A stretch of DNA of 64,000 nucleotides from Amoebophrya sp. A120 (lineage: Eukaryota > Sar > Dinophyceae > Syndiniales > Amoebophryaceae): contig CAJINV010000010.1 in the NCBI GenBank assembly GCA_905178155.1, positions 2,748,587-2,812,586 on the forward strand, in the 5' to 3' direction. Made by a program: the position numbers and the translations under genes. Positions 11,401 through 22,249 of the stretch are shown here, in pieces. Numbering within the stretch: position 1 is the stretch's first letter; every line of letters starts with the position of its first letter. Under the pieces are notes generated by a model. It worked only from the letters and a program-made list of their open reading frames with translations. It made no database searches and was not told where the DNA came from.

Positions 11401-12069
11401 ACTGCTCCATCCTCTACTTCCGCTTCTTCTGAAAGCAGGACCTCGAACGACATCCAGAAAGACCCGCTGCACTGGCAAAAAGTCGACCACGCGGTGCTGC
11501 TAGTTGGGTGGGGCGATATGGATTGCAAAAGTGTCTGGGTCTGGAAATGTGGAGCTTGTGATGCGTGTCTTGCATTCCTGGAGAATCTGTGTTGCATGAG
11601 CAGCAAAAGAGAAGCTTGCTTCGTCATTGCAAAAACGCATTTTGTGATGCATGCTAGGCATCAGCAGGCGTCTCGAAAGCTTGTCGTGCTTGGCTGCCAT
11701 TACAAGAGCTTCCTTCATGCTCAAAAATTCAGCATCACAGGTCTCCAGATCCAGACACTTTTACAATCCATAGACGAGGAACTCGGGCAAAAGTACTGGA
11801 CCATTCAGAACTCCTGGGGCCCGGAGTGGGGCGAAAGCGGGTACTTCCGGATCGCGCGTGGGGTGAACGACTCGGGGATTGAGTCGATTGCCGTGGCCGC
11901 GGATGTGGTGGAGGCAGAAGTCGCCTCGAACGTTTTTGATGGCACGTCCAGGCCGCCCGCTGCATCCGAGACGAGTAGTGGTTCTGTTACTGGGGACGCG
12001 ATCGCGAACAAAGAAGCCTCGACGAGAGACGAATTCAATGCTGTTTTCTTTTCCAATGTAGAAGCATAG
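8485..12069 (+). CDS. Dipeptidyl-peptidase I (cathepsin C)-like cysteine protease with one introner
   Basis: Papain-family (C1) protease. A hydrophobic segment near residues 31-50 (LAIAAFSFCSLYF) suggests a secretory signal. An exclusion-domain-like region follows, with LRNDVAGKWVFQL, WTMVYDEGFEIKF and ETLVGWWKNEETGEFGCVRG, the pattern of cathepsin C. The mature domain starts near FDWREY. Catalytic Cys686 is in ACGSCYM, His1002 in VDHAVLLVGWG and Asn1109 in IQNSWGPEWG (unspliced numbering). The family removes dipeptides from N-termini in the endo-lysosomal system. Ser/Thr-rich inserts make it far longer than animal cathepsin C. The introner at 11517-11772 happens to stay open in this frame; removing 261 bp gives VGWGEELGQKYW and a 1107-residue protein. 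The Met at 8485 is the first in frame. Confidence 0.85.
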   Translation: MKKSMEMLFPLTKQREERQGSSSCRRFFRNSNTLAIAAFSFCSLYFHPVTTRADLPVHCLRNDVAGKWVFQLHKTGKQRTTCGHKRPDLATEEPSLLRFDAIPGSEKLEMRIELRGEEQEDHTKAKSAMADEAQAAQAHAVAVARKLQQEDKENKHHVHQINSEPLTAPDNTEPFRRTDPVQATIPQLQNEHKLTARREATASAQTTSGAPRLVETGSWTMVYDEGFEIKFPTRRAAAPSGTVAVSASNGAANINANAPQLQHENQVQNLKFESMFMFSRFRPKSSGESTTKIPASPPPPSDKKSYESLCSETLVGWWKNEETGEFGCVRGKKEDVEVQKPQQLQQLPNNGQKEERDEPRVSFLQRVEQPASLSKEEELVHLNGHPNAIVEMNSAAAFVDHLQGGVPDGSNVPDAKESSHERTSTNTITPDWLRSKAATINGKNLGYRAKPYASRYAGLSYLQFRKKGGMVRKKILVEEKENIKPGDRSRDEGGGRGGFPATTRRAATLNTPSRSSTSTTVALFQEESKISREALRRHQSACDKAASSTSADAGGGTTTKGPSSTSESVYPVPAAVRKNFFKNSMVSGTTNSNTATPESVPIASHLLLTKEASELSELSPCVLQKLLEEQVYQSDEMLEIEKEFPKEFDWREYRLHSNNGGDVEVPAQQTINFLEAPMDQKACGSCYMVSTIRMLSARNRIRKFFEAMGEIKGRHKVEVQQHQATKQDNKMKSSAASAGQVLSISLMDDHRNSNYGAAASTSPAASSTTVEPFSISFPLYCSEYNQGCDGGYPFLASKWSEDIGLIPAKCFPYEVNENSSGEKVGKMCGKVDKKCVLEEMGKASARSGTSSTSSTSSTPSTSKVAAAGRRETTKTPVRMNMQVARGRMNHQSQQKSSDVPDHELDLKHLKLPKASNYRYVGGYYGNASVRAIMRELMEHGPLVVSFEPTEDFMLYAGGIFFNPTSSRASTSTTAPSSTSASSESRTSNDIQKDPLHWQKVDHAVLLVGWGDMDCKSVWVWKCGACDACLAFLENLCCMSSKREACFVIAKTHFVMHARHQQASRKLVVLGCHYKSFLHAQKFSITGLQIQTLLQSIDEELGQKYWTIQNSWGPEWGESGYFRIARGVNDSGIESIAVAADVVEAEVASNVFDGTSRPPAASETSSGSVTGDAIANKEASTRDEFNAVFFSNVEA
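11517..11772. mobile_element. Introner, family A (256 bp) in the protease gene
   Basis: Begins TATGGATTGCAAAAGTGTCT and ends CACTTTTACAATCCATA. Flanks GGCGA (11512-11516) and GACGA (11773-11777), four of five matching. It lies between the catalytic His and Asn codons and contains no in-frame stop. Confidence 0.9.
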
Positions 12070-12926
12070 TTCTTTAGCTAGACTGCTTGCTTCGCTTATG
12101 GTTTTTACGCCACACACAGCGGGCGACCCTGACGTTTCCGTTTCTGCTTTTTTCTAAATGTGAAAAAGAAAAGACCGACTTTTTCAAAGTCAAACAACCC
12201 AAGTCTATTTCGAAGTAACAGCTGCCTACGGAGTAGTTCTACTTCTCTGTGGTGTTCGCGAAGTAAAGGATCTCTCTGAAGAAGATGATGAGGGTTCGCC
12301 TGTATTAAAAAGAAAAAGATATTAAAGTGGCGTTTCTACTTGAGGCTCCGATTGAGAATGACTCGGTTACTAGTTTGTTCGCACGAGAACCCATACTAGC
12401 TAGTACACATGCTGCTCCTGTCTAGCGCACAGCAGAAAGAAATACAGGCAGGCTCGGTGAAAGGTCAATCGGTCTGCACCCTGCCGCGTATTGTCGTGAA
12501 ATAAAACCGGCATCTTCGCTACTCGACTCGTGATAAAAATGTAAAAACCAGTTTTGGCCCCCATGTCATGAAATTTTGAAACTAGCCAAAGCCCACGGCC
12601 CCGTTTTTGTTTTCTTGTGAAAGAAAGTCGCTATGACACTGTCGTGTAAAACTATCAGCGCAGAACTTGTGAAGACCTCATTTTCGATCATCCATACTGT
12701 GTAGAGATAAGTGGGAAAGAAGAAGAACGTCTCCCCGGTATTGAAATTATCGTTTTGGACTTTCCCTTCAGCTTTTGGATAGCCTAACATAACCTGACCC
12801 GTGCGTCGTTTCACATAGATTCAAGTTACTCTAAACTCTACTATACCTTGTTTTCTGCCTCCTATTTAGAAGAGATCCTGCTTTTTGCACACTTTTTTTT
12901 TCGCTCACTTCGACCGTCCGACGAAA
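12070..12926. other. Intergenic stretch
   Basis: AT-richer sequence between the protease and RING genes. No convincing gene, RNA or repeat seen. Confidence 0.5.
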
Positions 12927-14874
12927 ATGTTTCGCATCTTCCGAGGTGCAACAAGATCCAGCGGGGAAAATAGCTCGTCGCTGAAGCCAGGCACTACTGC
13001 TCTCAACAGAAGCGCGGATGACGAAACAAACGCGAATAACCTGATCCTTGTCGAAGATGGCCTTACCAAAGGTGCACCTGCTAAAATGAACGACCACGAC
13101 GCCGCGCAGCGGCAAACTTCCACGGAGTCCACCCGTTCGTCCATCGACACGGAGGACATTGAGGTGTTGGATCCGCTGGAGCACAAATGCCCGATCTGCT
13201 TGTGCGATTTTGGAGAAGAGGAGAAGGAGGAGTTGCTGTGCAAAACCACCTCTGAGGACGCGAAGACCGGAGCTGCAGGTGGACCATCGCACCAAACCAC
13301 AAATCCGAAACACGTCTTCCTGCCTTGTTGCTACGTGGCGCTGCATGAGGAATGCTTACTCGGCGTCTTGCGGGGGCAGCAAATCAAGATTGATCTACCG
13401 GGTACCAACCAAGATTTTGATTTCAACACCGCGATCCAAAAAGCCAAACACAAATCCTGTAAGTGCCCAGTGTGCCGGCAAGAATTCGTGTTGTCCGCCC
13501 TAGTCCAAGACGCCGAATTCGTCAAAAAACTGGACCTCCTAGCCACGACAAAACGGGAACTTTCCCGGAAGGACCGAGATTCGATCGCGATTAACTACGC
13601 AAACAAGGTGTTTCTCGGGGTTTTCCTAGTCGGATTCGGGGTGCGGGAGATAATTGTTGTGCTTCTGCAGTCGGCGAAATCGATTCTGAAATCCGCGTTT
13701 GGAGCGGAGATTTTTGTCTTGAAGAAGGTGAAATTGGGTGGCGATTTCGCGATGGAATTTTTGGTGCTAGGAGGGCAGATTGTAACCGAGAAGGCGGTTT
13801 TCGCTTGGGAGGAGTATATCGAGCCGGCGGCTGCTATGACAGCGGATGTGGGGAGGAAGGTATAGAAGTACAGGTTTCGAACTAGGACAATAAAACACCA
13901 CTTTTCATATGCTATTTCTGATGCGTGAAGTCTACTTGCAAGTGATTTTGTCATGCTGAAATCCACCAAACCCAATTCAGGTTTTCGTCACCACGATCAT
14001 CCGCCCTGCGGAATTCCTCTGGAAGCAGTCCGCACATTCCCGCCACGTCCTTGCGGATGTCACTCGACAAGCGCTCCACTACTGCGGACTAGCCATGGTC
14101 AAAACCACTGCTACTCTCCAAGATTTCCTCCTCGCGCCCACCAAGATTGTTTGCAAGTACGTGTTCTTCAAAGCCAGCGAAGTGGTTTTGAAATCTGGGT
14201 ACATTATCGGGAAATATGTCGTTTTTCCAGTCGGGAAAGCCGTTCTCCACGGGTTGTTTTTCACCTTCGACGTGGCAGACAAGTATCTGTTCCAGCCTGT
14301 CTCCACCGGTACGCAATTCGTCTTCAACGATTTACTCCCGAAATCGCTTGACTTCACCTACGAAATTGCGAAGAAGATTTGGAGGACAAACTACGAGAAA
14401 ATCGTGAAGCCTGTGATGAATTCCGCTAGAAAAGCAAAGGAGTTGATTTCGGTGAAGTTCGTCCACCCGACGAAGGAATTTTTGGTTATCGCAAAGAAAA
14501 ACGCGGGCGAGAAATGGGAGTACTACGTCATCCCTGTGTGGGGAAAAACGAAGGAGAACGCGAGAGCCGCGGTGAGGACGGTCAAGGTCAATTTCCTTAC
14601 CCCCACGGCAGAAAAAGCGAAGGAAGCGATGGCGGCAATCAAGGAGAAAGTGGTTGTCACTGTGCAACTAGCGGAGGAGAAGCGGCTCTATTTCCTGAAA
14701 ATTAGTCAAGACGGCGTAAAATCCGCAAAGGAAGAAGCGAGACAAGTGTGGCGGAGGATAACAGCAGCGTCTGGAGGAGGTGCTGCTGCTGACAGGTCTA
14801 AATCAGTGAAGGGGGACGAAGAAGAAGAAGAACAGCATATTACTCTCGTGGAGAAGCCGGTCAAGCAGGAATAG
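12927..14874 (+). CDS. RING-type zinc-finger membrane protein with a repetitive C-terminal region, two exons
   Basis: Exon 1 is 12927-13859 and exon 2 is 13981-14874, joined across a GT-AG intron; 608 residues. An acidic Ser/Thr-rich N-terminus precedes a RING-like domain with CPIC, a CC pair, HEEC and CPVC as candidate zinc ligands. A low-complexity stretch separates the first pair from the rest. A hydrophobic segment follows (FLGVFLVGFGVREIIVVLL). The C-terminal 300 residues are a series of amphipathic Lys/Val-rich segments with recurring aromatic-x-P motifs (VVFPVGKAV, YLFQPVSTG, YYVIPVWGK, NFLTPTAEK). RING domains usually make E3 ubiquitin ligases; membrane attachment is inferred. The ATG at 12927 is the first in the frame. 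Read without the intron this looks like two genes, but the splice keeps the frame and leaves no start codon needed in exon 2. Confidence 0.75.
13860..13980 (+). other. GT-AG intron of the RING gene (121 bp)
   Basis: GTATAG at the 5' end and AATTCAG at the 3' end, phase 0 (AGG AAG | GTT TTC). It contains TTTGTCATGC, a motif also found inside introners, but has no TAT/ATA terminal repeats. Confidence 0.8.
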
Positions 14875-16241
14875 CGATGCGGCATGAATGATAGTCAAGG
14901 GGAAAACGTGACTAGTAACCGGCTACTAGTTTAGATTCGGTTATCCTTCGTAAGCTCTGGCGCTTCTGCAGACTCACATTGTACAATACTCAATCAGTTT
15001 CTTTTCGTTCGCGTTAGATCAGCTGTGAATTGATAAACTGAGCAGCTGTCGTGTTTTTGGATCGCCTTTCGTTTTGTCTTGTGTACAAAATGCGAATGAT
15101 GCTTAGTGCATCCAGCTTGATTGGTAGCATTGATTTTGCTTTTTTGGTTTTTTAATAGAATTTAGATTCCCGGTTGATGAAAATAAGCATTTGAGTCCCA
15201 GTCGGTCTCAGCAGGGTTTCGAGTGCGCTGCGGATAGGTACTTACAACCTGCGATTTTTGGGCGGCGCTTTCGAATGTCGGAACATGTGTAGACACAAGT
15301 ACCGTGTCAAAAATCGGCCTAAATTTCAAATCCGACTTGCTTTATTTCTACTTTGCCTCGCAGCGTGTACGTAGTTTTCTCTTTTGTAAAAATCAAGATT
15401 TCCTCCCTCCCAAAGATCACTTCTCCGCGACGGAGAGGCAGGAGGAGCTTTGTACACTATGAAAGACAGCCTGGTGCTGCTGTTAACTGTTTGCCCCTGG
15501 ACAGACCATAATTTTGAAAATGAAACGATTTATGATCTTCTAGTGAAGATTTTTCCCCAGAAATTATCTGGTGCACTGCCAACGAGCCACAAGATCCGCT
15601 GCGTTTTCTGAACACCAACAGCTCCACTTTTCTAAGCAAAAGTTCTAGTTCATCGGTCCCAAAGCGGTATGGTTGTAGATCTGTACCCAGGATTTAGATC
15701 CGATGGTGTTTTCGCGCATGGCAATTCTGCAAATTCAGGTCTGCGAACGAAAAGCGCTCCGACTAAAAAGCAGGATCATGCTCTTCGATCTGAAGCGAGC
15801 ACAACAAACTATCGATCCTGATTTTAATTACTAAGGCTAAGTAAAGATCCCGATCCGACGTCGAACGAGACGCAGTCGTTTCATATCTGTGTGATATGAG
15901 GAGTCTAGCTCGTCTCCTATCTCGAAAGAGGAGACTAAATTTCCACACGAAGGTTCGGAATTCTGCAGAGGGACAAAATGAAGATCTCCTGTAGTTCGGG
16001 CAGATGCAGTAGAATTTAAAGATCATGTCCACATCGCGACGTTTTCCCGCTTGAAGATCTAGGAAATTTAAATTCTGCAGATCCTGCTCTTTGATGGTCA
16101 TCTTGTCATTGCGCCAAAAATTTAGATTCTGACTACTACTACTTCTTTCTCTCACCTATCCAACAGGGACCTGATTCAGGGGTATATCAGTACTATACAG
16201 TAGGTACACAGAAGTAACAGTCACAAAAACACCACATCAAG
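14875..16241. other. Intergenic stretch
   Basis: 1.4 kb between the RING gene and RPL32. A minus open frame at 15763-16155 has no recognisable motif and is not called. Nothing else supported. Confidence 0.45.
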
Positions 16242-17057
16242 ATGGCGACCTCTTCTATCAAGCAGAAGATCGTGAAGAAGCGCACGAAGACCTTTCGTCG
16301 CTTCCAGCAGGCCTCCCTGAACAAGACCAAGGGCAACTACTTCATCCGCATGCGCACGGGATGGCGCAAGCCGAAGGGTATCGATAACCGCGCCCGCCGA
16401 AAGTTCCGTGGAACGACGATTATGCCCAAGATCGGGTATGGGTCGGCCAAAAAGACCAAGCACATGCTGCCGAATGGATTCTACAAATTCAAGGTACATA
16501 AAGAATTTCACTTCAACTATAGGCTTCTAACCTGATTCAGATGCTGCTTTTTACTGGACTGGCACACTGGCTGATGATCATGGATCTTCAGTGTGAGTAG
16601 AAAATTCTTGTGCGTGATGTGAGAGACATAACTGAGCCAGCCTCGAGATCACCTAACAACAATATTTACATGGCTTGGTAAAACGGAAAATGCAATTCCG
16701 GCTCTCGTTGCGCTTGCATGTTTCTGAGTGGTCTTCATTTGTCCTTCTGACTCTGCATGCAGAAAATATTGGTGCTTTCTAGGAGTGAACGTGCTTCAGA
16801 CGCACAAGAAAGTCGTCTGCAGTGATCATGCTCGTAGACAACTGTTACGCATATTACAAACCTCTCCAATCTCCAATTCCCCACAGGTCCAGCAGACCTC
16901 CGACTTGGATATGTTGTTGATGCACAACGGCAAATTCGCCGTGGAGCTGGCCCACAACCTGTCTTCCCGCAAGCGCCGGGAGATCGTCGAGAAGGCCGAG
17001 CAGATGGGTCTCTACATCACCAACAAGTTCTCCCGCGCCGTCGCGGAGGAGGCTTAA
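16242..17057 (+). CDS. RPL32: 60S ribosomal protein L32 (eL32), two exons
   Basis: Structural protein of the large cytosolic ribosomal subunit. Exon 1 (16242-16493) has the family pattern [27 protein letters not shown] and [16 protein letters not shown]. Exon 2 (16887-17057) has [19 protein letters not shown]. They join across a GT-AG intron of 393 bp as AAA TTC AAG | GTC CAG CAG, giving 140 residues, close to the usual length of about 135. The ATG at 16242 gives the normal N-terminus. No introner interrupts this highly conserved gene. Confidence 0.95.
16494..16886 (+). other. GT-AG intron of RPL32 (393 bp)
   Basis: 5' GTACAT and 3' CCCCACAG, with a pyrimidine-rich tract upstream of the acceptor. 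Phase 0. Confidence 0.9.
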
Positions 17058-17699
17058 GATGTGCTTCTGGAAGAAGCGGTGTATCGAAAGTCGATTGTTG
17101 AATTGTGGATGACTGGATTTCTACACGAAAGGGAAATTGAAACTGTTACAAGGACAACTCTGTAGTCGAAGTTATACATCAAAGAATTTTAAAATGCGCG
17201 CTTTCTTGAATTGCGGTCTCGAGGAACAGAAATCGCAACTGCATTTGTAGCAGCATGGAAAAGTAAATTTAATCTTTCGTATTTCAGGAGAGAGACGCTT
17301 TGCTTTCTACTGCTTGCAGGCAGTTGTAGAGAGGTCCTCGAGCAACCACGATGATGCTGTGATGTAGACTTGATGACGGAGACGGACTGAATCACAACTG
17401 CTAACTACTGTACTGTACCGGTGAACAAAAAAAAAGAAGAACGCTGCTAGCGTTTGTGGAGCTCCCTGCATAAACCAAGTTGTTTGTGCTAGTGCACAGT
17501 GATGTTCTTGTGTCGGCAGATTGGCATTTCCTCGTCGTTCCGAAGTTTGCCTTTGCGCGTTGGTACCTGGTAACGGCATGTGAGAATGCAATTACTTACG
17601 TTTACAAGCCTGGAGAGATTCTTGTGTGACGGGCTCTCGAGGGACCACTGAGTGTTTTGTGACTACTGCTGGGTCAATGCGGATGTTTTGACGTCACCT
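17058..17699. other. Intergenic stretch
   Basis: Downstream of RPL32. No gene or repeat seen; leads into the compositionally distinct island. Confidence 0.45.
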
Positions 17700-18890
17700 C
17701 GACGGATTGGTTGACCAGGACTCATGCATTGACTTGGAGCGATTCGCGGGGCAAGCCGAGTACTATAGGTCTGAGCCTTTAGGAGAAACTTTTTGTCGTG
17801 GATTTGAAATGAGCGAGCATCCGCCGTCAGAGGCCCAGCTGTGTAAAATCCCAGGAAATCAATGTAGCAACTGCCGTCTCGTGGTCGTCCGCGCAAACGA
17901 GCGTTCTTTTTCGCCAGATAAAGGAACAACATGATGGCGCCACTGTGCGTGGCAGCCGCGCGCTGGCATGTTTCTGAAGGTTCGCCCGGTTTGTCAGCCG
18001 CTGCGATGTCCATTGGTTGCCCGCGACAGGGGGCGCAGCGTTGTTCCAGATAGTGAACAGCCCCCCGGCACGGCATTGCGACGGCCGCGCCGAACGATAG
18101 CGGTGAGGAAACTAAAGCCCATGGGCGCGACAGCGTCGGCGGCCACGCTGCTGGGCCGCGCCGAGCGATGTCGGCGATCAAGAGCGCGACGAGTGGCGCC
18201 CTGGCCCATCAACGTGGTGGCGCGCCATGTGCGCGCTGCCTTCGTTCTGCCGCAGCAAAGGCGCGGGAGTTGGAGCCCCCCGCGCGAGGGGCCACCCGCC
18301 CGACTTGGTCGCAGTGGGCGCCGGCCGCGCGCGCCATCCCTGTGCGCGGCGCGCGGGGCCGCGCCCTCCGTGCTTGCTATTACGCGTGGCGCGTCTCAAT
18401 GTGTGGCCATTGACCCTCCGGCCGTCCGAAATAGCGCACGCGTCCAGAGCGGCGGCCACACACTCTTCTGGGGAATCCCGCCCTTCTATAGGGCGATCCA
18501 TCTAATTGCGTAGTCCGCCCCAGCTTGGCGTGGTTTCGCGCCCGTTCTCTCTGATGCGCGCGCGCAGAGCCGACCGCTGCTGTTGCATCTAAGCGCTTGG
18601 CGCCTATGTATTGATCTCGCCAACGCCGCGCAGGCGGCGGCCAATCAAATGATGCGTAGGCGTGGCTCGCTTGCCACCTGCCAAAGTTCCGCGGTCCAGG
18701 TGTGACCCGGCCCCCTGCATTACGAGGAGAGACGGCACACACATTTCGGTTGCAATCTTGCAGGCACGACCCGCATTGCAACACCAACGCCGCGAGTAGC
18801 TGCGGCGCTTTGTTCGCTTGTTGCTGCCACACGGGCACAGTCTGCTGCCATGTTCTTGAAAAATATCATCAACAAGAAATGAGATTATGA
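17700..18890. other. GC-rich gene-free stretch
   Basis: Strongly GC-rich (especially 18000-18860), unlike the flanking genes. Overlapping open frames on both strands are what high GC produces by chance; none has a recognisable motif. Start of the 17.7-26 kb island. Confidence 0.45.
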
Positions 18891-19640
18891 TATCCTCCAC
18901 ACATGAACATGATGAATAAACATTAACATGCACTCAAATTCTTTGGAAATCAGAATCCAATCTAGTATATTACTCATTTATTAAAATATCATATGGGAGT
19001 CTGTAATCATGAGATGATGAGTCACCAATCATAATGAATCGATTTCAATCATGGAGCTAAGGCAAGACCATGGATTTTTTTTTGATTGAATTTCTTGATA
19101 TCGATATTAGTTTCCTCAATCAATATCATAGAGATAATGAGGATGGATGTGGGAAAATTTATTCTCGTGAAGTCGAATGTGTTAGTGTGAAATGAAGAGA
19201 GAGAAAAAAAAATTCAATATCGAAAAAGTTCATGTGAAAATATCAATAGATTGGTGATTTTTCAGATTCTGATTTCTGATGAAAAAATTATTTTCCATCT
19301 CATCCATGACCATGGAATTCAAAATGAAATCGAAATTGATCTGAATGAAAGAGGAAAAATTTGATTAATCATTTGAAAATATTTGAGATGAATGGAGAAT
19401 GTATAAAATTCAATCTTGGGTCTCCTCATAGATGTGAAGGGTTCGGTGTTATCATCATATCAAAGATTGTGAGAATAGGGTGTATGTTTCTTCGATAGAT
19501 TTCATTCATTTTATATCTGTATGCATGTATATCTCCTCAACAATTCATATCATTATTCGATATCCCTCGAAATAATTCTTCATGGATTTCGATATGGTGG
19601 GACAAATTACAAAAATGGAACCCTGTGGAAATTGCTAAAA
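18891..19640. other. AT-rich block
   Basis: Abrupt switch from GC-rich to strongly AT-rich sequence. Its right end (about 19590-19630) resembles, in inverted orientation, the AT-rich block beginning near 21330. No gene supported. Confidence 0.45.
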
Positions 19641-21400
19641 GTCGCAGAATCCATCGTAGCATCGTTATGGCGCAACCGTAGAATCGTGGTATCCATCAGG
19701 CAGCCGGGCCCGGGCAAATTTCGGCCATTGAAATCCATCGGCATAAAAGAGCACTAATATAAAAGCTTGGGCGGGGTGTGTTTCATCGGCTACGTGGTCT
19801 GCCTTGCAAGGGGCCCCGTTTTGTTTCCTTCCCATACGTGGCGCGTGGCGCCGAGGAAGGACGGGCCGGGCCCCGCCGGCTTTGGTGTTTTTGTGCCTCC
19901 ACGGCCCCGGGGTGTTTTGTTTGAGTTTTTGCCCGCCTCTCAAGCGCACGCGCGCCGCGTGCCTTTTCTCTTTCCAGCTCCCGGGCTGCTTTCGCCGGGC
20001 TCCACCTGGATGGCAGCTGGGCCGGTGGGGTCTTCGGCCAGTCTATGTGGCCTCGCCGCGTTTGGGAAGGGGCGACGCGCGCTGGCGGCCTTGGCGTTTC
20101 GACAGGTTTCGTCCCCACCGGCATTGGCGCCGTCCCCCAGTCGGGGTCTTTTCGGAGGGGCGTCGTCGTTTGTTGGTCGACAGGGAGTGGCGGTTGTTGC
20201 GAAGGACTGTGGGGTTTGCAATATTAAACCCAGCAGTAACCTTCGCAATAACCTCTGCAATAATTGTTGCATTAAAAATGCAATAAAATGTGCTTTAATT
20301 TGTTTTCATTGAAATCCTTAGGGATTTCAGTGCGTAACAAATTAAAGCAAATTTTAATGCAAATATTAAACAAAAATTAAACTTAATTTAAACCACAAAT
20401 TACACCGCTTGTAAAGCAAAACAACAGGGCAAGGTGAGTCCAGGGGGGGGCGTCGCCTCCGCGCCGCGGGGGGGTGTTTGGCGTGATTATTTCGGCAAGC
20501 AAGACCCGGGCTCCGCAGGTGTGGAAGCAGCCGGCATTCGTCCGGTGTTGCGCCGGATGTGGCCGGCGCGTCCGTGTCGCTTTGGTGTTTCTGCTGGGGG
20601 TGGGACTGGGGTTGTCGAGTTTTTGCCCTCGGCCGGTTTTTCCTCGTGGGGCTTTGTTGGCCCCGCATTTTTTGGGGGCGAGGTGGACAGGGGCCAATGG
20701 CTCACCCGACCACCCCCATCCCGGCCCCCTTCCAGCTTGATTGCATCGAAACCCATAGGACCGGGGCGGCCTGGCCCCCCTGCCTTGGTCCTGGCCAAGC
20801 CGCGCGGCGTTTTCGGTGTGCCCTTTGTGGGGTTTGGGGCCGGCTCTGTGGGATCAAAGTCATCACTTCGGCCAAGAAATTAAAACACTTTTATGCTGAC
20901 ATTACACCGGGTAGCTTGCCCGGGCCCGGCAGGCTGATATCCATCGTTATGGCTCGCCGCAGCATTAAAAATGCGCAAGTAAGAAGGCGCCAAAGATGCG
21001 AAAAAAATAAATTGCTACCTTTGTGTCCGTAACATGAGTGTATGAAGGTAGTGATTTTTTGCGCACCTTTGGGGATTTTTTGCGCGCATTTCCGACATTA
21101 TTGCGAACCGTCATGTTGCTTCATTTTCTGCGCTCCAACCACCAAAAAACGAAACCCGCAAGTAAGAAGGCGTCAAAGGTGTGAAAAAAATTGCTACCTT
21201 TGTGTCCGTAGCATGAATGTATGAAGGTAGCGATTTTTTGCGCATCTTTGGGGATTTTTTGCGCATTTCCGACACTATTGCGAGCCGTCATGTTGCTTCA
21301 TTTTCTGCGCTCCAACCACCAAAAAACCCACAGGATTCCATTTTTGGAGCTTCCACAAGATTCCATTTTTGTAATTAAAAATCCCACCATAGATTTCGAT
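19590..21400. repeat. Large imperfect palindrome centred near 20320
   Basis: At the centre, TGAAATCC (20310-20317) faces GGATTTCA (20322-20329). Outward matches include GCATTAAAA/TTTTAATGC stretches, GCCGGGCCCGGGCAA (19703-19717) against TTGCCCGGGCCCGGC (about 20916-20930), and TACAAAAATGG against CCATTTTTGTA (about 21363-21373). The outer offset matches an extra tandem duplication in the right arm. Arms are clearly diverged. Confidence 0.6.
20975..21327. repeat. Tandem duplication, two units of ~180 bp
   Basis: Unit 1 starts GCAAGTAAGAAGGCG at 20975 and unit 2 with the same 15-mer at 21158. Both contain TTGCTACCTTTGTGTCCGTA and end CAACCACCAAAAAAC. Present only in the right arm of the palindrome. 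Confidence 0.85.
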
Positions 21401-22220
21401 CATTTTTTTTCTACTTTCCGAAAATGATATCTTCCACATATGATGGATCAAAATATTCCGGAATCGATATGGAACGAAATCCCTATACCCTAAATTGAAA
21501 ATGAGAAAGAATCTTTTTTTCCATTTCACCCGACATCATGGGATTTGAATTTTTGGAATTTCTCTATCTCTAATTTCAGAATGAGAAAATGATGGATATT
21601 TACATTCTCAAAGATTGCAAATGGAATGAAAACGAATATCATTGGATTTTTTTTGAAGAAAATATTGCTCCATCTGAAAATATGAATCCCATCAATTTTC
21701 AATTCGATTTATTGGAAGAAAATTCGGAATGAAACTCAGGATCTTGAAAGAATCTTGAAATTTTTTTTCAGAATTAGAGCTTCAGAATGAAGGGAGAAAT
21801 TAAATTATTTTGCAGACAGATTCAATCTTTAATTCAATGCATGTTTATTGTTCTGAAAGAATTTCATCGATGATCAAGAGAAAGAATTGAAATACGGACC
21901 ATGAGGATTTTTTAGGGCCTTGAACCTTTGAAACCAAACCATGCCCAGGCGCGAACAGAAAGAAAGAATCTTCGAGAATCATCTTGATTATTTGTCGATT
22001 AATATCTGACCACTTTCATCATATAATTTGAATTTTCCACGAATATGGAATGATGATACACATGACGAAAATTGGTGATATACTAGCCAGGGGGAAGGAG
22101 TCTCTATCCCGCAGCGAAATCGAGAGCACTGGGAAGGGGGAAGCAGAACTAGAAGGGGAGGACGGGGGGGAAGGGTGCGGCTCTGTCAGCTAGTCAGTTT
22201 CCGGTAGCCATTGGGGTCCT
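21330..22220. other. AT-rich block
   Basis: Counterpart of the 18.9-19.6 kb block. No gene supported; ends in a GC-richer strip from about 22080. Confidence 0.4.
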
Positions 22221-22249
22221 GGTTGTGTCGATGAGATTCGAGACGCGGC

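Noticed and set aside
1376-11772. A TA target-site duplication of Tc1/mariner type at element ends
   Set aside because: Removing the distance between the TA copies (260 and 254 bp in the two clearest genes) breaks the frame. A 5-bp repeat outside TAT...ATA restores it and is often exact.
17700-18840. Long overlapping open frames on both strands
   Set aside because: Expected by chance in very GC-rich DNA; none has a recognisable motif.
19767-20883. Pro/Gly/Ala-rich open frames
   Set aside because: They lie in the arms of a palindrome and arise from GC-rich repeats.
22196-22222. Resemblance of CCGGTAGCCATT to the dinoflagellate spliced-leader sequence
   Set aside because: Only a short core matches; the rest and the expected donor GT context do not.
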